From: an uncultured Pelagibacteraceae bacterium
GTDB taxonomy: Bacteria; Pseudomonadota; Alphaproteobacteria; Pelagibacterales; Pelagibacteraceae
Length of the DNA: 64,000 nucleotides
Assembly (NCBI GenBank): GCA_902536765.1
Contig: CACAYM010000001.1
Span: 1-64,000 of the forward strand
Direction of reading: 5' to 3'
In this document: piece by piece, positions 18,003 to 25,813 of the stretch
Position numbering within the stretch: the first letter of the stretch is position 1
How the letters are laid out: each line of letters begins with the position of its first letter
Position numbers and translations under genes: made by a program
Notes under the pieces: generated by a model
What the model saw: only the letters and a program-made list of their open reading frames with translations
Databases searched by the model: none
Told to the model about the DNA's origin: nothing

Positions 18003-18834
18003 AAAAAGTAAATTACCAAAAAAAAGTAAGATTAAAGTTTCAAAAAAAGTAAGAAAAAAAGTTATTAAAAAACCTCTAAAAACTAAAAGAGCAAAAACAG
18101 AAAAATTAACAAAAAACACTGTCAAGAAAACTCAGGAAAAAACAACAGGTTCCAATTTAAGAATTCTAAAGCAGAATGAACAAAAGCCTGAAATTAAAAA
18201 AATAAAAAAACAAGAAACAGAGAAAAAAGAGTTTAAAGTGAAAGATTACGTTGTTTATCCAAAACATGGTGTAGGACAAATTTTATCAATAAATAATAAA
18301 ACAATTGGTGGCATCGAAGTTCAATGTTACGATATTAAGTTTGAAAAAGACAAAGCAGTTGGCCTTTTGCCGATTAATAAACAATCTCATCTAAGACCAC
18401 TGTCGACTGTAAACCAAGTGAATAAATCAATATCTATATTAAAAGGTAAACCAAAAATTAAAAGATCAATGTGGAGTAGACGAGCACAGGAATACGAACA
18501 AAAAATAACATCTGGTAAAATTTATGATTTAGCTGAGGTTGTAAGAGATCTAAATAAAGGAGATGATTTGATGGTTGATCAATCTTACAGTGAAAGACAA
18601 TTATTCGAAAAAGCTTATGATAGAATTCTTTCGGAATTTCAGATTGTATTAAATTTATCATACGAAGATATCCAGAAAAAACTTAATAAAGCTCTCAGAA
18701 GAAATTTGGAGAGTCAAACACAAAATCTTCCTCAACCAACTAATCAGACTCAAGAAAATCAAGAAAGTGACGATGCTAGTCAAGCTGGAGATGAGGAAAC
18801 TGGTGTAGAACTTGTAGAAGAAAATCCAGAGTAA
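17959..18834 (+). CDS. carD: CarD-family transcriptional regulator
   Basis: A CarD/CdnL-type protein, which binds RNA polymerase beta and stabilises open promoter complexes. A roughly 75-residue, extremely Lys-rich N-terminal tail precedes the CarD domain, which starts at [17 protein letters not shown] near residue 90. The domain continues to SWRR-like [13 protein letters not shown] and the C-terminal helices (to about 250), followed by an acidic Gln/Glu-rich tail. I chose ATG 17959 (291 aa). A TTG two codons upstream (17953) is also in frame, and no later ATG precedes the domain, so the tail seems genuine unless a non-ATG start is used. The 3' end runs into the bidirectional hairpin shared with the mini-gene on the other strand. 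Confidence 0.9.
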   Translation: MKKINLKNILKKTFKKSKLPKKSKIKVSKKVRKKVIKKPLKTKRAKTEKLTKNTVKKTQEKTTGSNLRILKQNEQKPEIKKIKKQETEKKEFKVKDYVVYPKHGVGQILSINNKTIGGIEVQCYDIKFEKDKAVGLLPINKQSHLRPLSTVNQVNKSISILKGKPKIKRSMWSRRAQEYEQKITSGKIYDLAEVVRDLNKGDDLMVDQSYSERQLFEKAYDRILSEFQIVLNLSYEDIQKKLNKALRRNLESQTQNLPQPTNQTQENQESDDASQAGDEETGVELVEENPE

Positions 18835-18873
18835 AAAAAAACGCTTCCCACACAAAAGTTATGAGAAGCGTTT
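18833..18873 (-). terminator. Strong intrinsic terminator of the minus-strand mini-gene
   Basis: AAACGCTTC (18839-18847) pairs with GAAGCGTTT (18865-18873) in a 9-bp stem with a 17-nt loop. Read on the minus strand, the 3' arm runs straight into nine U residues, a classic intrinsic terminator ending 15-55 nt after the mini-gene stop. On the plus strand the following tract is only TTTAATT, so it would stop carD transcripts weakly. It overlaps the carD stop codon. Confidence 0.85.
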
Positions 18874-18887
18874 AATTCAAGAAAAAA

Positions 18888-18953
18888 CTATCTTCTTTTT
18901 TTTCTTCTTTTTTTAGCTTTTTTCTTCTTAGCTTTTTTTCTTCTTTTAGCCAT
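18888..18953 (-). CDS. 21-residue, almost purely Lys/Arg micropeptide
   Basis: ATG (18951-18953) to TAG (18888-18890). The peptide is Met-Ala-Lys-Arg-Arg-Lys-Lys followed by alternating Lys/Arg blocks with two more alanines, ending in Lys-Lys-Arg-Arg: 17 of 21 residues are basic and none is acidic or aromatic. The Shine-Dalgarno AGGGAG lies 5 nt before the ATG, unusually good for this genome. Upstream are a consensus -35/-10 promoter and a palindrome; downstream is a strong terminator. This complete transcription unit argues for a real gene. Such a peptide would bind nucleic acid, perhaps rRNA like the tiny ribosomal proteins bTHX or bS22, or DNA. No recognised family was assigned. Confidence 0.72.
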   Translation of the reverse strand: MAKRRKKAKKKKAKKRRKKRR

Positions 18954-18974
18954 CTTTAGCTCCCTTATTGTTAT

Positions 18975-18992
18975 ACGAATCATTTGATTCGT
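18975..18992. promoter_or_regulatory. 18-bp perfect palindrome at the mini-gene transcription start
   Basis: ACGAATCA-TT-TGATTCGT is a perfect inverted repeat with a 2-bp centre. It covers roughly +4 to +21 of the predicted mini-gene transcript and ends 22 nt before its start codon. The 2-nt centre is too small for a good RNA hairpin, so a dimeric repressor operator is the likelier reading. Confidence 0.5.
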
Positions 18993-19002
18993 TATTTGTT
19001 AC

Positions 19003-19031
19003 AATTTATTTTTTTAATTAACTTATGTCAA
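19003..19031 (-). promoter_or_regulatory. Sigma-70 type promoter for the mini-gene
   Basis: The -35 box TTGACA (19026-19031, minus strand) is a perfect consensus match. After a 17-bp spacer comes the -10 box TAAATT (19003-19008). Transcription would start near 18996. The remainder of this 307-bp gap between carD and the acyl-CoA synthetase (19032-19141) holds nothing else I can identify apart from AT-rich DNA. Confidence 0.65.
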
Positions 19032-19141
19032 ACATTTAATTAATTTTAAAAAGTTTAGTGTTGAAAAAAAAATTGTAATTATTTTTTTATTGTATGATTG
19101 TTAAAAAGATAAGAGTTTATGCGCATAATACGCAAATAATT

Positions 19142-20824
19142 TTAATTAGTTTTATAAAGATTATCTAAATTTTTTTTATAATTTTCTAAAATAATTTTTC
19201 TTTTTAACTTTAAAGTTGGAGTTAACATTCTATTTTCAATTGTAAATTCATTAAAAATTATTATAAATTTTTTTATTTTTTCAATTAAAGATAAGTTTTT
19301 ATTAGTATGTTCTACGAATTTTTTAATTTCTTCCTCGTTTGTATTCTTTTCTGCAACAATCAAAGCTACAAGATAGTTTTTTTTATCTCCATAAACAAAA
19401 CTTTGTTTAATATTTTCATTTAAACATAGTAAATTTTCTATTTTTGTTGGTGAAATGTTATCTCCTCCTAAATTAACAATTAATTCTTTTTTTCTATCTG
19501 TAATTTTTAAATTTCCATGATGATTTATTTCTCCAATGTCTCCAGTATATAACCATCCATCTTTTATAATTTCTTCTGTCTCTTTTTTTTTATTCCAATA
19601 TCCAAGCATCACATTTTCTCCCTTTATTAAGATTTCCCCATCTTCAGCAATTTTAACTGTATTTGTTCTAAAAGGAGGGCCTACCGTCTCAACTTGGATT
19701 TTGCCAGGGATGTTACAGCTAACAACTGGTGAGGCTTCTGTTAATCCATAACCTTGAAGTGTCGGAAGTCCAATAGAATTTAAAAATTCTCCTATTTTCT
19801 GGTCCAGGGCTCCACCTCCAGATACAAAAGCTTGGAGATTTCCACCAAACTGCTTTTTTATTTTTTTTCTAACAAGTATTTCACACACAAAATCAATTAA
19901 TTTTTCTGAGTACTGAAGTTTATTATTTTTAAGTTTTTTTATTCCAAGCTTGATTGTTAAATTTATTAGTTTTTTTTTAAGACCTTTCTGCTTATTAAAA
20001 TTAATATTAATCTTGTTAAATAGATTTTGGTAGAATCTAGGAACTGCAGTCATTATTGTTGGTCTAGCCTCGGTCATATTAGTTAGTAATTTTTCTAAAC
20101 TCTCGGCATAAAATATTTTAGCTCCAATTAAAATCTGAACAAATTGGACAGTATGTTCATAAGAATGGGATAGCGGTAGCCACGTGAGAAATACTGGGTC
20201 CTTTTTTTTTATTAAAGGCAAAAGTAAATTATAAGCTCCTTCGCAATTTGCTAAAATTCCACCATGACTTAAAATAACTCCTTTGGGATTACCAGAAGTT
20301 CCAGAAGTATAAATTATACAAGCTGGCATATTTCTTTTTAAATTATTATTTATTGTTTTATCATTCAAATTTTCATCATAGATATCTGTTATCAATAAAC
20401 TGTCAAAATCAATTTTTTCAAAAGAAATTATTTTAATTTCATGTTTGATAAAATCTTTTATTTTTTTAAATTGAGAATTATTTGAAACAATCACTAGAGT
20501 TGGTTTACAATCTTCTAATATATATTCGTAATCATTTTTAGAATATGTTGTAAATATTGGCACTGATATACCACCTGCATTCATTATTGAAATATCAGAT
20601 ATTAACCAGTTTGGATTATTCTCAGATAGAATTAAACATCTGTCACCAGGGTTTATTAATTTTTTTAATTTATTAGAAAGCTTAAAAATACGTTCAGATA
20701 CGTCTTTCCAACTATAAGTAGTTTTTTCAGATATTAATGAATTTAAAAAAGATTTATTATTATCTACCTCCTCTATTTTTTTAAAAAATAACTGAACAAG
20801 ACTATTTACTTTTGATACTTCCAT
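19142..20824 (-). CDS. Long-chain acyl-CoA synthetase (AMP-binding)
   Basis: A 560-residue adenylate-forming enzyme that activates a fatty acid with ATP and CoA. The phosphate-binding motif YTSGTSGNPKG lies near 172-182, the A5 region GYGLTEASPV near 355, the A7 motif YTGDIGEI near 425 and the A8 hinge ITDRKKEL shortly after. It resembles FadD15-type long-chain ligases (about 600 residues in other bacteria). The ATG at 20822-20824 is only 4 nt from the CCA end of tRNA-Leu on the same strand. The mRNA is therefore probably released by tRNA 3' processing with almost no leader. No signal peptide. Confidence 0.92.
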   Translation of the reverse strand: MEVSKVNSLVQLFFKKIEEVDNNKSFLNSLISEKTTYSWKDVSERIFKLSNKLKKLINPGDRCLILSENNPNWLISDISIMNAGGISVPIFTTYSKNDYEYILEDCKPTLVIVSNNSQFKKIKDFIKHEIKIISFEKIDFDSLLITDIYDENLNDKTINNNLKRNMPACIIYTSGTSGNPKGVILSHGGILANCEGAYNLLLPLIKKKDPVFLTWLPLSHSYEHTVQFVQILIGAKIFYAESLEKLLTNMTEARPTIMTAVPRFYQNLFNKININFNKQKGLKKKLINLTIKLGIKKLKNNKLQYSEKLIDFVCEILVRKKIKKQFGGNLQAFVSGGGALDQKIGEFLNSIGLPTLQGYGLTEASPVVSCNIPGKIQVETVGPPFRTNTVKIAEDGEILIKGENVMLGYWNKKKETEEIIKDGWLYTGDIGEINHHGNLKITDRKKELIVNLGGDNISPTKIENLLCLNENIKQSFVYGDKKNYLVALIVAEKNTNEEEIKKFVEHTNKNLSLIEKIKKFIIIFNEFTIENRMLTPTLKLKRKIILENYKKNLDNLYKTN

Positions 20825-20828
20825 AATT

Positions 20829-20913
20829 TGGTGGGCGAAGAGAGAATCGAACTCTCACTTCTTGCGAAACACGATTTTGAGTCGTGCGCGTCTACCAGTT
20901 CCGCCATTCGCCC
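20829..20913 (-). tRNA. tRNA-Leu (anticodon CAA)
   Basis: An 85-nt class II tRNA with a long variable arm. The acceptor stem GGGCGAA pairs with TTCGCCC, followed by A and an encoded CCA. The D loop contains GGTAGACGC, the anticodon stem CACGA/TCGTG holds loop CTCAAAA (anticodon CAA, reads UUG), and the T loop is TTCGATT with stem GAGAG/CTCTC. The 3' end lies 4 nt before the acyl-CoA synthetase ATG. Confidence 0.97.
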
Positions 20914-20978
20914 ATTTTTAAACAATAATTTTATTAAAATGAATAGTATAAAAAGTTATTTTGTAATAAAACCAAAAA

Positions 20979-21578
20979 ATGTTCAAAAAATTTTACAATA
21001 AATCAATAGAATTAGCCTCAAACAAGAGATCAAATTTCTATTTAGCAATCGTATCTTTTATTGAAAGTTCTTTTTTTCCAATTCCTCCAGATGTAATGGT
21101 CGTTCCTATGGTGCTTGCAAAAAAAGAATCGTATTTAAGAATTTTTTTAATTGCAACAGTATTTTCAGTATTAGGTGGTATTTTTGGTTATTTAATTGGT
21201 TATTTATTTATAGATTTAGCAATGCATGTGATCGAATTTTATAACTACGAAAACAAAGTATTAAAGTTAAAGATGGATCTCTCACAAGGTGGTGGTATGA
21301 TTATATGGCTTGGCACTTTATTCCTAGCTGGATTTACACCTTTGCCGTATAAAGTTTTTACAATAACGAGTGGTTTAATAGCATTCGATATAATTGCATT
21401 TACAATAATCAGTCTTATTTCAAGAGGTTTAAGATTTTATTTTGTTTCAGTCTTGACAGCAAAATTTGGAGAAAAATTTGTTAAATTAATAGAACAAAAA
21501 GGCGCAGTGTGGTCATCAATAATTGGTATTATTATAATATGTATAATATCAATTTTTTATTTTGCTTTTATTAAATGA
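20979..21578 (+). CDS. DedA/VTT-domain membrane protein (YqaA-like)
   Basis: A 199-residue inner-membrane protein of the DedA superfamily. The re-entrant-loop motif ESSFFPIPPDVMVVPM lies at about 29-44, followed by a glycine-rich helix and the second conserved FTPLPYKVFTITSG loop near 125. DedA proteins are implicated in lipid (undecaprenyl or phospholipid) translocation across the inner membrane. It is first in a DedA-DsbB-Coq7 operon with overlapping genes; the stop overlaps the dsbB start (ATGA). Confidence 0.9.
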   Translation: MFKKFYNKSIELASNKRSNFYLAIVSFIESSFFPIPPDVMVVPMVLAKKESYLRIFLIATVFSVLGGIFGYLIGYLFIDLAMHVIEFYNYENKVLKLKMDLSQGGGMIIWLGTLFLAGFTPLPYKVFTITSGLIAFDIIAFTIISLISRGLRFYFVSVLTAKFGEKFVKLIEQKGAVWSSIIGIIIICIISIFYFAFIK

Positions 21579-22063
21579 CAATGAGATTATTGAAGCACAA
21601 AACTCTATTAAATTTAATATTAATCTTTTCTGTATTTTCGATATTATTTGCGCTTTATGTTGAGTATTTTCTAGGACATAAACCATGTAATCTCTGTTTA
21701 TTACAAAGATTTCCATATATTATAACAGTTATATTAATTGTCTTAGTTTTAACTTTCAAAAATTTAGAAAGATTATCTTTCTTATTTTTAAGTTTAATAT
21801 TTTTTGCAGGATCGTTGTTGGCTCTTTACCATGTTGGAATTGAACAAGGTTTAATTTCTGAGTCGTTTGTGTGTGGAAATAATATTGATACTAGCATTAT
21901 AGACAAAAGCGAAATTCTGAAACAGTTAAAAAATAAGGCAATTAGCTGTAAAGATGTCACTTTTGCTATCTTTGGTGTATCACTTGCTACAATAAATACT
22001 TTTCTTTCTGCATTGTTAGCGACTATAACCCTGATAGTATTTATTAAATATGAAAAAAAGTGA
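21575..22063 (+). CDS. dsbB: Disulfide bond formation protein B (DsbB family)
   Basis: A 162-residue four-helix membrane protein. The first periplasmic pair Cys38-x-x-Cys41 (KPCNLC) would pass electrons to ubiquinone, and the second pair Cys100 and Cys125 would exchange with a DsbA-like partner. The Gln-Arg-Phe-Pro motif after the first pair is characteristic of DsbB. No dsbA is in the window, although the TlpA-like thioredoxin nearby handles periplasmic thiols. The start overlaps DedA by 4 nt and the end overlaps coq7 by 14 nt. Confidence 0.92.
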   Translation: MTMRLLKHKTLLNLILIFSVFSILFALYVEYFLGHKPCNLCLLQRFPYIITVILIVLVLTFKNLERLSFLFLSLIFFAGSLLALYHVGIEQGLISESFVCGNNIDTSIIDKSEILKQLKNKAISCKDVTFAIFGVSLATINTFLSALLATITLIVFIKYEKK

Positions 22064-22583
22064 TAAAAAAAAAATCGAAGAATTTATAAGAGTTGATCAC
22101 GCTGGGGAGAGAGGCGCGATTAAAATTTATGAAGGGCAATTATTAGCTTTAAATACGTTTGTTAAAGATGATGAGCTTAAAAAAACAATCGAAGAAATGA
22201 AAGAACATGAAAGAGAGCATGCAAATTATTTTGAGCAAGAAATTAGAAAAAGAAGTATCAAGCCCACAAAATTTTTACCTTTATGGGATTTGCTAGGTGT
22301 TGGTTTAGGTTTCGGGTCAACCTTGTTAGGAAAAAAGGCTGCGATGCTATGCACAGCATCAGTTGAAGAAGTGATAGATGAGCACTACCAAAATCAGATT
22401 GACCAAATTCACTCAGATGAGAAAGATCTTAGACAAAAAATCATAAAGTTTAGAGAAGATGAACTTCATCATAAAGATATAGCTTATGAAAAAGGCGCAT
22501 CCAAGGATGGCATTTACTCTTTATTTGATAAAATCGTAAAAACTGGGTCTAAAATTGCAATTCGTATTTCTGAAAAAATCTAA
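22050..22583 (+). CDS. coq7: Demethoxyubiquinone hydroxylase (COQ7-type)
   Basis: A 177-residue membrane-associated di-iron monooxygenase performing the C6 hydroxylation of ubiquinone synthesis. The three iron-ligand regions are visible: FIRVDHAGERGA (near 12-23), EEMKEHEREHANYF (near 45-60) and EVIDEHYQNQI with FREDELHHKD in the second repeat. It is of the short COQ7 type used by alphaproteobacteria instead of the flavoprotein UbiF. It overlaps dsbB, which needs ubiquinone as electron acceptor. Its stop directly abuts the stop of the convergent HNH gene. Confidence 0.95.
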   Translation: MKKSDKKKIEEFIRVDHAGERGAIKIYEGQLLALNTFVKDDELKKTIEEMKEHEREHANYFEQEIRKRSIKPTKFLPLWDLLGVGLGFGSTLLGKKAAMLCTASVEEVIDEHYQNQIDQIHSDEKDLRQKIIKFREDELHHKDIAYEKGASKDGIYSLFDKIVKTGSKIAIRISEKI

Positions 22584-23150
22584 TTAAGGTTCAAGCTCTA
22601 CATCCCAATACAGATAATCTACCCAAGTTTTATGTAAAAAATTTGGAGGAAAATGTTTTCCATTTCGATGAAGATCTTCTGTAGTAGGTTGATATGGCAA
22701 TTGATTTAAAGACATACCAGACTTATTTAATAATCTTCCACCTTTTTTTACATTACAACTAGAACAGGCTGTAACAACATTGTCCCAGTCAGTTTTTCCT
22801 CCTTTAGATCTTGGAAGCAAATGATCAAAAGTTAATTCTTTTTTGCTACCACAGTATTGACAACTAAATTTATCCCTAAGAAATACATTAAATCTTGTAA
22901 AGTTTGGATTTGATATTGGTTTTATATAACTTTTAAGTGCAATAACACTTGGGAGTTTCATGCTAAACGACGGACTATGAACTATCTTGTCATAATAATT
23001 TACAATAGAAACTCTATCTAAAAAAACTGATTTTATTGAGTCCTGCCAGCTCCAAAGAGATAAAGGATAATAACTTAAAGGTCTATAGTCAGCATTGAGA
23101 ACTAATGCAGGACAATTATCCAATGATGTGTTCTGATCAATAAAAGTCAT
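22584..23150 (-). CDS. HNH endonuclease domain protein
   Basis: A 188-residue protein with an HNH/beta-beta-alpha-metal domain. Structural zinc Cys97-x-x-Cys100 and Cys129-x-x-Cys132 flank Asp109-His110 (FDHLLPRSKGG) and Asn124. The last histidine position is Asn133, a common variant. The N-terminal 90 residues (ALVLNADYRPLSYYPLSLWSWQ) are characteristic of a family found singly in most alphaproteobacteria, outside restriction or mobile loci. It probably makes or processes nicks in DNA; its cellular role is unestablished. It is stop-to-stop with coq7. Confidence 0.9.
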   Translation of the reverse strand: MTFIDQNTSLDNCPALVLNADYRPLSYYPLSLWSWQDSIKSVFLDRVSIVNYYDKIVHSPSFSMKLPSVIALKSYIKPISNPNFTRFNVFLRDKFSCQYCGSKKELTFDHLLPRSKGGKTDWDNVVTACSSCNVKKGGRLLNKSGMSLNQLPYQPTTEDLHRNGKHFPPNFLHKTWVDYLYWDVELEP

Positions 23151-23211
23151 AAATTTAGAATAACTTATAAAATTTTAATAATCAATAACATCAGTAAAAT
23201 AATTAAATTTT

Positions 23212-23862
23212 TTATATTACTTTTTTAATATATCTTAGTGCAAGACTTAGTGCTTCAACAGGTATGTGATGAGAACAATTCTTTAACATATTAACTTCTA
23301 CTTTAATTTTATTTCTTTCCAGAAAATCCTTAGCCTCTAATAAATTTGACGGCGGAACTACTTCATCTGCGTCACCATGAAACAGTAACATATCTGTCTT
23401 AGAAGTTATTCTTTTTTGTAAATCTTTCTTATCAATTATTTTTCCAGAAAATCCAATCACTAACCTGAAACTTTGATTACAAATTAGAGCCAAATTAATC
23501 GACATCATACAACCTTGACTAAATCCAGCTAAAATAATCTGAGAATTATCCAAATTATATTTTTCTTTTACTTGTTCTATATACTTTATTAAAATTTTTT
23601 CTGCTTTCTTTGCTTCGGCAATAACATAATTCTGGTCATCAATACTTAAATCAAACCATTGATAACCATTTGGATTTAATTTACATGGTTGATGTCCATC
23701 GGGGCACAAAAAAATTGTATTGTCTATGAAACGTTTCCAAGTATATGCAATTGAACTTATATCTGCACCATCACCGCCGTACCCATGTAGAAGTATAATT
23801 GCATTTTTTATTTTTTCTTTATTTTCAGACTCAATAATTTTAGAGTTTAAAACATATTTCAT
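23212..23862 (-). CDS. Phospholipase/carboxylesterase-type alpha/beta hydrolase
   Basis: A 216-residue small esterase of the acyl-protein-thioesterase/YpfH-like group. The nucleophile is Ser115 in GFSQG (113-117), the acid Asp166 in HGDADEVVP, and the histidine His198 in CSHHI. The LLHGYGGDGADI loop near 24-35 forms the oxyanion hole. No signal peptide. It is likely an intracellular esterase or thioesterase on lipid substrates. It sits 5 nt downstream of the TlpA-like gene, probably in the same transcript. Confidence 0.9.
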   Translation of the reverse strand: MKYVLNSKIIESENKEKIKNAIILLHGYGGDGADISSIAYTWKRFIDNTIFLCPDGHQPCKLNPNGYQWFDLSIDDQNYVIAEAKKAEKILIKYIEQVKEKYNLDNSQIILAGFSQGCMMSINLALICNQSFRLVIGFSGKIIDKKDLQKRITSKTDMLLFHGDADEVVPPSNLLEAKDFLERNKIKVEVNMLKNCSHHIPVEALSLALRYIKKVI

Positions 23863-23867
23863 AAAAA

Positions 23868-24398
23868 TTAATTATAAGTTGACAACCAATCAATGAATTT
23901 TTTATCTTCAAAATCTACGGATCCTAAAATCCTTGCAAACTCATCGCCATTTTTATTTATCAAAATAGTTGTTGGAAGCCCTATTAACGAAAAATTATTT
24001 GCAAGCTTAACAGAGTCATCATAATAAAGATTCAGATTTTTAATTTCTAGTTCTTTAAAAAATTTCTTAGCCTTTTTAATATTTTCTTTTCCGACATTAA
24101 TAGGAAGTATAATCAAATTTTTCATTTTTTTATTAGACTGTAGAATATCTAAAGAAGGCATTTCCTCTCTACAAGGGGCACACCATGTGGCCCAAAAATT
24201 AATTATGATTAACTTACTTTTAAAGTCTTCCAATGACACCATTAAATCATCTGAGTTTCTGAAGGTTATATCAGCAACTTTTTTTGGATCTTTGTGAATT
24301 TTTAAATTTTTGATATCTGGTATTTGCTCTGCGCTGATAATAGATGGAAATAATAAATATATAAATAACAAAAACAATTTTAAGCTTAATAATCTCAT
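23868..24398 (-). CDS. TlpA-like thiol:disulfide oxidoreductase
   Basis: A 176-residue periplasmic thioredoxin. The first 23 residues form a signal peptide (hydrophobic core LFLLFIYLLFP, predicted cut after ISA). The active site Cys73-Ala-Pro-Cys76 in WATWCAPCREEMP is that of TlpA/ResA reductases that serve cytochrome c maturation, with a cis-Pro loop in LPTTILIN near 140. In alphaproteobacteria a TlpA gene is commonly found beside argH, as here; the two diverge over 23 bp. Confidence 0.9.
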   Translation of the reverse strand: MRLLSLKLFLLFIYLLFPSIISAEQIPDIKNLKIHKDPKKVADITFRNSDDLMVSLEDFKSKLIIINFWATWCAPCREEMPSLDILQSNKKMKNLIILPINVGKENIKKAKKFFKELEIKNLNLYYDDSVKLANNFSLIGLPTTILINKNGDEFARILGSVDFEDKKFIDWLSTYN

Positions 24399-24421
24399 TC
24401 TAAAATGTATAGTTACATATC

Positions 24422-25813
24422 ATGAGCAAAAATAAAAACAATAAACCAGTTTGGAGCACCAGAATCAAAAAAAGCAGATCTACTTTGTTCACAAAAGTAG
24501 GAAGCTCACTATATATAGATAAAAGACTTTATAAACAAGATATTAAAGCCTCAATAACCCATGTTGAGATGCTTTTTAAAACGAAAATCATTTCTTTTCA
24601 AATTAAGAATAAAATTATCTGGGGACTGAAAAAAATATTTAATGAAATAAAAAAGAAAAAATTTATTTTTAACAATCAATCTGAAGACATCCACATGAGC
24701 ATCGAAAAAAGATTATTTGAGTTAATAGGTGAAGATGCAGGATTTGTTCACACTGCAAGATCAAGAAATGATCAGGTTTTAGTTGATTTTAAACTTTGGA
24801 TGATAGAAGCAACAGATGTCATTATTAAAGAAATTGATGCCACAAATAAATTAATAATTAAAATAGCTGAAAAAAATATTTATACAGTAATGCCTAGTTT
24901 CACTCATTTAAAAAATGCTCAACCAATTTCTTTTGCACATTACATTCTTGCGTATTTAGAAATGCTTACTAGAGATAAAAAAAGATTTTTAAATAATAAG
25001 GAAAACTTATTTGAAAATCCTTTAGGTGTAGCTGCTGTAGCCGGAACTAGCTTTAATATAGATAGAGGATATACAACAAAAAAATTGAAGTTTAAAAACC
25101 CGACAGGTAATTCAATTGATACTGTTTCTGATAGGGACTTTGTTTTAGATTTTTTATACTCAATTTCAGTATGTTCAAATCATATTTCAAGATTCTCAGA
25201 AGAATTTATTTTATGGAATTCTGACGCGTTCGATTTAATAAAGTTAAAAAATAAAGTTGTTACTGGATCTTCAATAATGCCACAAAAGAAAAATCCTGAC
25301 ACACTTGAATATTTAAGAGGTAAAACTGGAATTTTTTATGGAAACTTATTTTCGATGCTCACAATTCTTAAGGGCTTACCACTATCTTATTTCAAAGATC
25401 TCCAAGATGATAAGGAATTAGCTTTTAAATCATTTGACCAAATTAAAATATCTTTACAAGTTATGAGAGAGGTTTTGAATAATTTTATAATTAATAAAAA
25501 AAAAATGACAAAATTAGCAGAAACAGGCTATACAACATCTACAGATCTTGCCGAATATATTGTTCAAAAATATAAATATCCATTTCGGAAAGCATACATA
25601 ATAACTTCAAAAATAGTTAACTTGGCTGAAAAAAAAGGTAAAAAACTTGATCAGCTTACGGTGAATGAAATGAGACTTTTTGATAAGAAACTAAATGAAG
25701 ATGTATTAAAATTATTTAATATCGAAAACTCAGTAAAATCAAAAAAATCATATGGTGGAACTTCTTTTGAAAATATTAAGAAAATGATAAATAAATACAA
25801 AAAAAATGCTTAA
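24422..25813 (+). CDS. argH: Argininosuccinate lyase
   Basis: A 463-residue enzyme cleaving argininosuccinate to arginine and fumarate, the last step of arginine synthesis. The fumarase/aspartase-superfamily signature GSSIMPQKKNPD is near 282-293, preceded by the HTARSRNDQV region near 112 and the TSTDLAEY segment near 380. Length is normal. It is followed within the same operon by a small lipoprotein whose start codon lies inside the last codons of argH, and then lysA. Confidence 0.97.
   Translation: MSKNKNNKPVWSTRIKKSRSTLFTKVGSSLYIDKRLYKQDIKASITHVEMLFKTKIISFQIKNKIIWGLKKIFNEIKKKKFIFNNQSEDIHMSIEKRLFELIGEDAGFVHTARSRNDQVLVDFKLWMIEATDVIIKEIDATNKLIIKIAEKNIYTVMPSFTHLKNAQPISFAHYILAYLEMLTRDKKRFLNNKENLFENPLGVAAVAGTSFNIDRGYTTKKLKFKNPTGNSIDTVSDRDFVLDFLYSISVCSNHISRFSEEFILWNSDAFDLIKLKNKVVTGSSIMPQKKNPDTLEYLRGKTGIFYGNLFSMLTILKGLPLSYFKDLQDDKELAFKSFDQIKISLQVMREVLNNFIINKKKMTKLAETGYTTSTDLAEYIVQKYKYPFRKAYIITSKIVNLAEKKGKKLDQLTVNEMRLFDKKLNEDVLKLFNIENSVKSKKSYGGTSFENIKKMINKYKKNA

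Noticed and set aside
19032..19141. Structured RNA gene in the gap before the acyl-CoA synthetase stop
   Set aside because: Only an imperfect GCG/CGC hairpin without U tract and otherwise simple AT sequence.
22584..23150. HNH protein as part of a restriction or mobile element
   Set aside because: No methyltransferase, integrase or phage gene nearby. The N-terminal domain matches a chromosomal family found singly in alphaproteobacteria.
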